A stretch of DNA of 8,427 bases, taken from the NCBI GenBank assembly GCA_004296815.1, contig SCVT01000050.1, forward strand, positions 1-8,427, written 5' to 3'. The first letter of the stretch is position 1. Each line of letters starts with the position of its first letter. Origin of the DNA: Reyranella sp. Its GTDB lineage: Bacteria; Pseudomonadota; Alphaproteobacteria; Reyranellales; Reyranellaceae. The position numbers were made by a program, and so were the translations under genes. Shown here one piece after another: positions 5,405-8,427 of the stretch. The notes beneath the pieces are model-generated. The model was not told where the DNA came from, made no database searches, and saw only the letters and a program-made list of their open reading frames with translations.

Positions 5405-7084
5405 ATGCATGGCGTCGAGACAATCCTGAACGTCCTGGGCAGCGTCTGCTTGCTGCTGTGGGGTGTGCGCATGGTGCGCACCGGGCTGACGCGTGCTTTC
5501 GGCGCCACGCTCCGCCGCGCCATCGGCGCCTGCTCGCGCAACCGCTTCACCGCCTTCGCGGGCGGCCTCGCCATCACCGGCCTGCTGCAGTCGAGCACCG
5601 CCACCGCACTGCTGCTCTCCTCCTTCGCCGGTCGTGGCCTGATCCCGCTCGGCATTGCGCTGGCCGTCATGCTGGGCGCCGACGTCGGCACCACCATCGC
5701 CGCCCAGATCCTGTCGTTCGACCTCGGCTGGGTGTCGCCCCTGATGATCGGCGTCGGCGTGATCTCCTTCCTGTCGAGCGAGTCCGAGAAGGCCCGCCAC
5801 CTTGGCCGCGTCGCCATCGGGCTCGGCCTGATGCTGCTGTCGCTGAAGCTGCTGGCGCTCGCCACCCTGCCGCTGCGCAGCGCGCCGGCCTTCATGGCCG
5901 CACTGCAAGGCCTCCAGGACGAGTATGTGATCGCCGTCGTGCTGGCCACGCTCGCCACCTGGTTTGTGCATTCGAGCCTTTCGATCGTGCTGCTGATCAT
6001 GTCGTTTGCCGGCAGCGGCCTCGTCGAGCCCAAGCTCGCTTTGGCCCTGGTGATCGGCGCCAACATCGGTGGAGCGCTGGCACCCTACATGGCGCAGGCC
6101 GGCGCGGAGGTCGAGGCGCGCCGCGTGCCGCTCGCCAACCTGATCACGCGCGGCATCGTGGGCCTCGTCCTTCTGCCCTTCCTGGGTCCGGTGCTGCAGG
6201 CCATGGCCTGGGTCGATCCTTCGACGACACGGCTCGCGGTCAACTTCCACACCGCCTTCAACATCGCCACGGCAGTCCTGTTCCTGCCCCTGATCGACGT
6301 GGTCGCCTGGGCCTGCCGCCGCCTGTTGCCCGACAGGCCGGTGGCCGACGATCCCGGCAGGCCGCGCCATCTCGATCCCAACGTGCTCGACTCGCCCGCC
6401 GAAGCCCTGGGCTGTGCGCTGCGCGAGACGCTGAACCTCGGCGATCGCGTCGCCGACATGCTGCGCCAGACGATGGATGTCTTCGAACGCAACGATCCCA
6501 AGGCCGTGAAGGCGATCGAAGCCGCCGACGACGCGGTCGACCGGCTTTACGAGGCGATCAAGCTCTACCTAATCCAGACCTCGCACAACGAGCTAGGCGA
6601 CGATGACGGCAAGCGCTACGTCGAGATCCTGACCTTCACGACCAACCTCGAGCACATCGGCGACATCGTCGACAAGAACCTGATGGAACTCGCGGCCAAG
6701 AAGATCAGGAACCGCTATGCCTTCTCGCCCGAAGGGACGGCGGAGCTGAAGGCTTTCCACGCCCGCGTCCTGGAGAACCTCGGCCTGGCGCTGAACGTCT
6801 TCACGACCCGCGATATCGCCTTGGCCCGCCGCCTGGTCGCCGAGAAGACCGCCATGCGCGAGGCCGAAGCGCGGGCCGCGGACAGCCATTACGCCCGCCT
6901 GCGCGAAGGTCGGCCGGAGTCGATCGAGACCAGCTCGATCCACATGGACGTCATCCGCGATCTCAAGCGCATCAACGGCCACCTGACGTCGGTCGCCTAC
7001 CCGATCCTCGAAGCCGCCGGCGAACTGGCCGACACGCGTCTCAAGGAGGCTCAACCCTTGATGCGCGCGCCGGTGGGATCGTAG
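5405..7084 (+). CDS. Na/Pi-cotransporter family membrane protein with C-terminal PhoU-like domain
   Basis: This encodes 559 residues, the usual length for the bacterial NptA/YjbB-type carriers. The first ~305 residues are hydrophobic segments containing the family's inverted pair of signature motifs: GLLQSSTATALLLSS (59-73) with GADVGTT (91-97), and FVHSSLSIVLLIMS (187-200) with GANIGGALAP (218-227). NFHTAFN (280-286) then closes the transport domain. Residues ~330-545 are soluble, helical and PhoU-like, with TNLEHIGDIVDKNL (413-426) and DLKRINGHL (519-527) resembling the metal-binding helices of PhoU. In this family the protein moves inorganic phosphate across the inner membrane; E. coli YjbB has been linked to phosphate export. 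It follows the LysR gene on the same strand after 69 bp. Next to a pathway whose last step frees phosphate, a role in phosphate disposal or recovery is plausible, but the direction cannot be read from sequence. Its 3' end overlaps the convergent gene by 34 bp. Confidence 0.92.
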   Translation: MHGVETILNVLGSVCLLLWGVRMVRTGLTRAFGATLRRAIGACSRNRFTAFAGGLAITGLLQSSTATALLLSSFAGRGLIPLGIALAVMLGADVGTTIAAQILSFDLGWVSPLMIGVGVISFLSSESEKARHLGRVAIGLGLMLLSLKLLALATLPLRSAPAFMAALQGLQDEYVIAVVLATLATWFVHSSLSIVLLIMSFAGSGLVEPKLALALVIGANIGGALAPYMAQAGAEVEARRVPLANLITRGIVGLVLLPFLGPVLQAMAWVDPSTTRLAVNFHTAFNIATAVLFLPLIDVVAWACRRLLPDRPVADDPGRPRHLDPNVLDSPAEALGCALRETLNLGDRVADMLRQTMDVFERNDPKAVKAIEAADDAVDRLYEAIKLYLIQTSHNELGDDDGKRYVEILTFTTNLEHIGDIVDKNLMELAAKKIRNRYAFSPEGTAELKAFHARVLENLGLALNVFTTRDIALARRLVAEKTAMREAEARAADSHYARLREGRPESIETSSIHMDVIRDLKRINGHLTSVAYPILEAAGELADTRLKEAQPLMRAPVGS

Positions 7085-8427
7085 GGGCAGCGCAGCGACG
7101 CCTTGGCCGCCAGGCGGGTTCCGGCGAGGTCGACCTCGAAGCGGCCGGCTTCCAGCCAGGCGGTATCGATGCCGTCGCCGTCGTCGCGTTTCACGTAGCC
7201 CATCCCGACCGAGGCGCCGATCGTGTGGCCGTAGCCCGCCGACGTGAGATCGCCGACCGGCCTGCCGTCGCGCAGCAGCGCCTCGCCACCCCACAGCAGC
7301 GGCTCGCCATCGGCCAGCACGACCGACACCAGTCGCCGCGCCAACGGCTTGGCCTTGGCCTCGAGCAAGGCCTTGTGACCGATGAAGCCGCCCGGCTTGT
7401 CGAGTTTCACCGCCCAGCCGAGGCCCGCCTGGAAGGGATTGTCGTCGGGCGTGAGCTCGCGGCCCCAGGCGCGATAGCCCTTCTCCAGGCGCATCGTTTC
7501 GACGGCGTAGTAGCCGGCATCGCGCAGGCCGAATTCGACGCCGGCCTCGTGCAGGGTCTCGAACACCGTGACGGCGAACTCGACCGGCACGTAGAGTTCC
7601 CAGCCCAGTTCGCCCATGTAGGTGCGGCGCGAGGCGAGCACGGTGGCATGACCGACGCCGATCTCGCGGATGGTGGCGAACGGGAACGCCTCGTTGGAGA
7701 AGTCGGCGCGACTGACCTTCTGCAGCAGCGAGCGGCTGCGCGGCCCCATTACGGACAGGACAGTCCAGGCCGCCGTCACGTCGGTCAACGTCGCATGCGC
7801 GCCCTCGGGCATGTGGCGGCCGATCCAGTCGGCATCGCGCGTCACCTGGGCCGAGCCGGTGACGATCATGAACCTCTCGCGACCCAGCCGGGCGATGGTG
7901 AGATCGCTCTCGAAGGTGCCGCGGTCGTTCAGCAGGCCGGTGTAGACGGTGCGGCCCACTGGCACCGCGACGTCATTGGCGGCAAGGTGCTGCAGCGCCT
8001 TCTCGGCGTCGCGGCCCTGCACCAGGAACTTTCCGAACGAGGTCTCGTCGACGACCGTGACGCCCTCGCGCGTCGCCCGATGCTCGGCTCCGACAGCGTC
8101 GAACCAGGCCCCACGGCCCCAGCCATATTGCATGTCCGGCGCCTTGCCGATGCCGGCGAACCAGTTGGGCCGTTCCCAGCCCATCTTGTTGCCGAACCAG
8201 GCGCCGCGCGCCTTCAGGCGATCGTAAAGCGGCGAACGGCGAAACGGCCGCCCACTCTCCTGCTCGCGTTGCGGCCACGGCATCTTGTAGTGCAGGCCGA
8301 GCGTCTCGGCGACGCGCGCCCGCAGCCAGGAATCGTTGCCGTGAAAGCCCGCGAAGCGGCGGATATCGACCGGCCAGAGATCCATCGTCGGCTCGCCGGC
8401 CACGATCCACTCGGCCAGCGCCATCCC
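7051..8427 (-). CDS. Dimethylglycine/sarcosine dehydrogenase-like FAD oxidoreductase, C-terminal part (GcvT module); N-terminus outside window
   Basis: The frame enters open from the right edge and ends at TGA (7053-7051), giving 458 residues. The visible start (MALAEWIVAGEPTMDLWPVDIRRF region, residues ~2-25) is the end of the FAD-dependent oxidoreductase half as seen in dimethylglycine and sarcosine dehydrogenases. SPLYDRLKARGAWFG and GWERPNWFAG (~65-92) open the aminomethyltransferase-like folate-binding domain, which includes YMGELGWELYVP and MRLEKGYRAWGREL. The C-terminal GcvT barrel begins around FIGHKALL. Full-length relatives are about 800-860 residues, so the FAD-binding N-terminal half lies beyond the window. 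Family members oxidise N-methyl amines and pass the one-carbon unit to tetrahydrofolate, or release formaldehyde if folate is absent. The exact substrate (dimethylglycine, sarcosine, methylaminobutyrate or another) cannot be decided from this part. No functional link to the phn genes is evident. Confidence 0.9.
   Translation of the reverse strand, partial: GMALAEWIVAGEPTMDLWPVDIRRFAGFHGNDSWLRARVAETLGLHYKMPWPQREQESGRPFRRSPLYDRLKARGAWFGNKMGWERPNWFAGIGKAPDMQYGWGRGAWFDAVGAEHRATREGVTVVDETSFGKFLVQGRDAEKALQHLAANDVAVPVGRTVYTGLLNDRGTFESDLTIARLGRERFMIVTGSAQVTRDADWIGRHMPEGAHATLTDVTAAWTVLSVMGPRSRSLLQKVSRADFSNEAFPFATIREIGVGHATVLASRRTYMGELGWELYVPVEFAVTVFETLHEAGVEFGLRDAGYYAVETMRLEKGYRAWGRELTPDDNPFQAGLGWAVKLDKPGGFIGHKALLEAKAKPLARRLVSVVLADGEPLLWGGEALLRDGRPVGDLTSAGYGHTIGASVGMGYVKRDDGDGIDTAWLEAGRFEVDLAGTRLAAKASLRCPYDPTGARIKG

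Noticed and set aside
4594..6066. A 490-codon minus-strand open frame opposite the LysR gene and the carrier gene
   Set aside because: It is Ser/Arg/Ala-rich low-complexity translation without recognisable motifs, lying across two well-supported plus-strand genes and their intergenic gap.
5372..6370. A 332-codon minus-strand open frame opposite the carrier gene
   Set aside because: Its Gln/Gly/Arg/His/Asp-rich composition and lack of domain similarity mark it as a shadow of the transport domain coding strand.

Overview
The window is GC-rich and densely packed with coding sequence. It looks like a chromosomal or megaplasmid segment of an alphaproteobacterium (rhizobial or Reyranella/Rhodospirillales type). 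That placement is inferred from gene content and codon use, not from a marker gene. No tRNA, rRNA, CRISPR array, insertion sequence or phage gene was seen.

Layout from left to right. (1) The 5' part of a GFA-family zinc/glutathione protein gene (minus strand, cut by the left edge). (2) A gap of about 270 bp holding a likely promoter for that gene and a strong 11-bp hairpin just past the end of the next operon. (3) A compact minus-strand operon, transcribed phnW > phnA > phnY (4395 down to 535): 2-aminoethylphosphonate:pyruvate transaminase, phosphonoacetate hydrolase and phosphonoacetaldehyde dehydrogenase. (4) A divergent LysR-type regulator gene (4469-5335), separated from phnW by a 73-bp control region that is strikingly AT-rich for this sequence and contains a perfect 10-bp palindrome. 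(5) A gene for a Na/Pi-cotransporter-family membrane protein with a C-terminal PhoU-like domain (5405-7084). (6) Convergent with it and overlapping its 3' end by 34 bp, the 3' part of a gene for a dimethylglycine/sarcosine-dehydrogenase-like FAD oxidoreductase with the folate-binding GcvT module (cut by the right edge).

How it fits together. The three operon enzymes make a complete hydrolytic route for 2-aminoethylphosphonate (AEP): PhnW moves the amino group to pyruvate, giving L-alanine and phosphonoacetaldehyde; PhnY oxidises the aldehyde to phosphonoacetate; PhnA cleaves the C-P bond to acetate and phosphate. The divergent LysR-type protein is the obvious candidate regulator. The adjacent phosphate carrier suggests that the phosphate released by PhnA is managed locally, perhaps by efflux when AEP is used for nitrogen or carbon. 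The core pathway is known biology. The least-described parts are the pairing with a phosphate carrier and the architecture of the control region. No AEP uptake system lies in this window.
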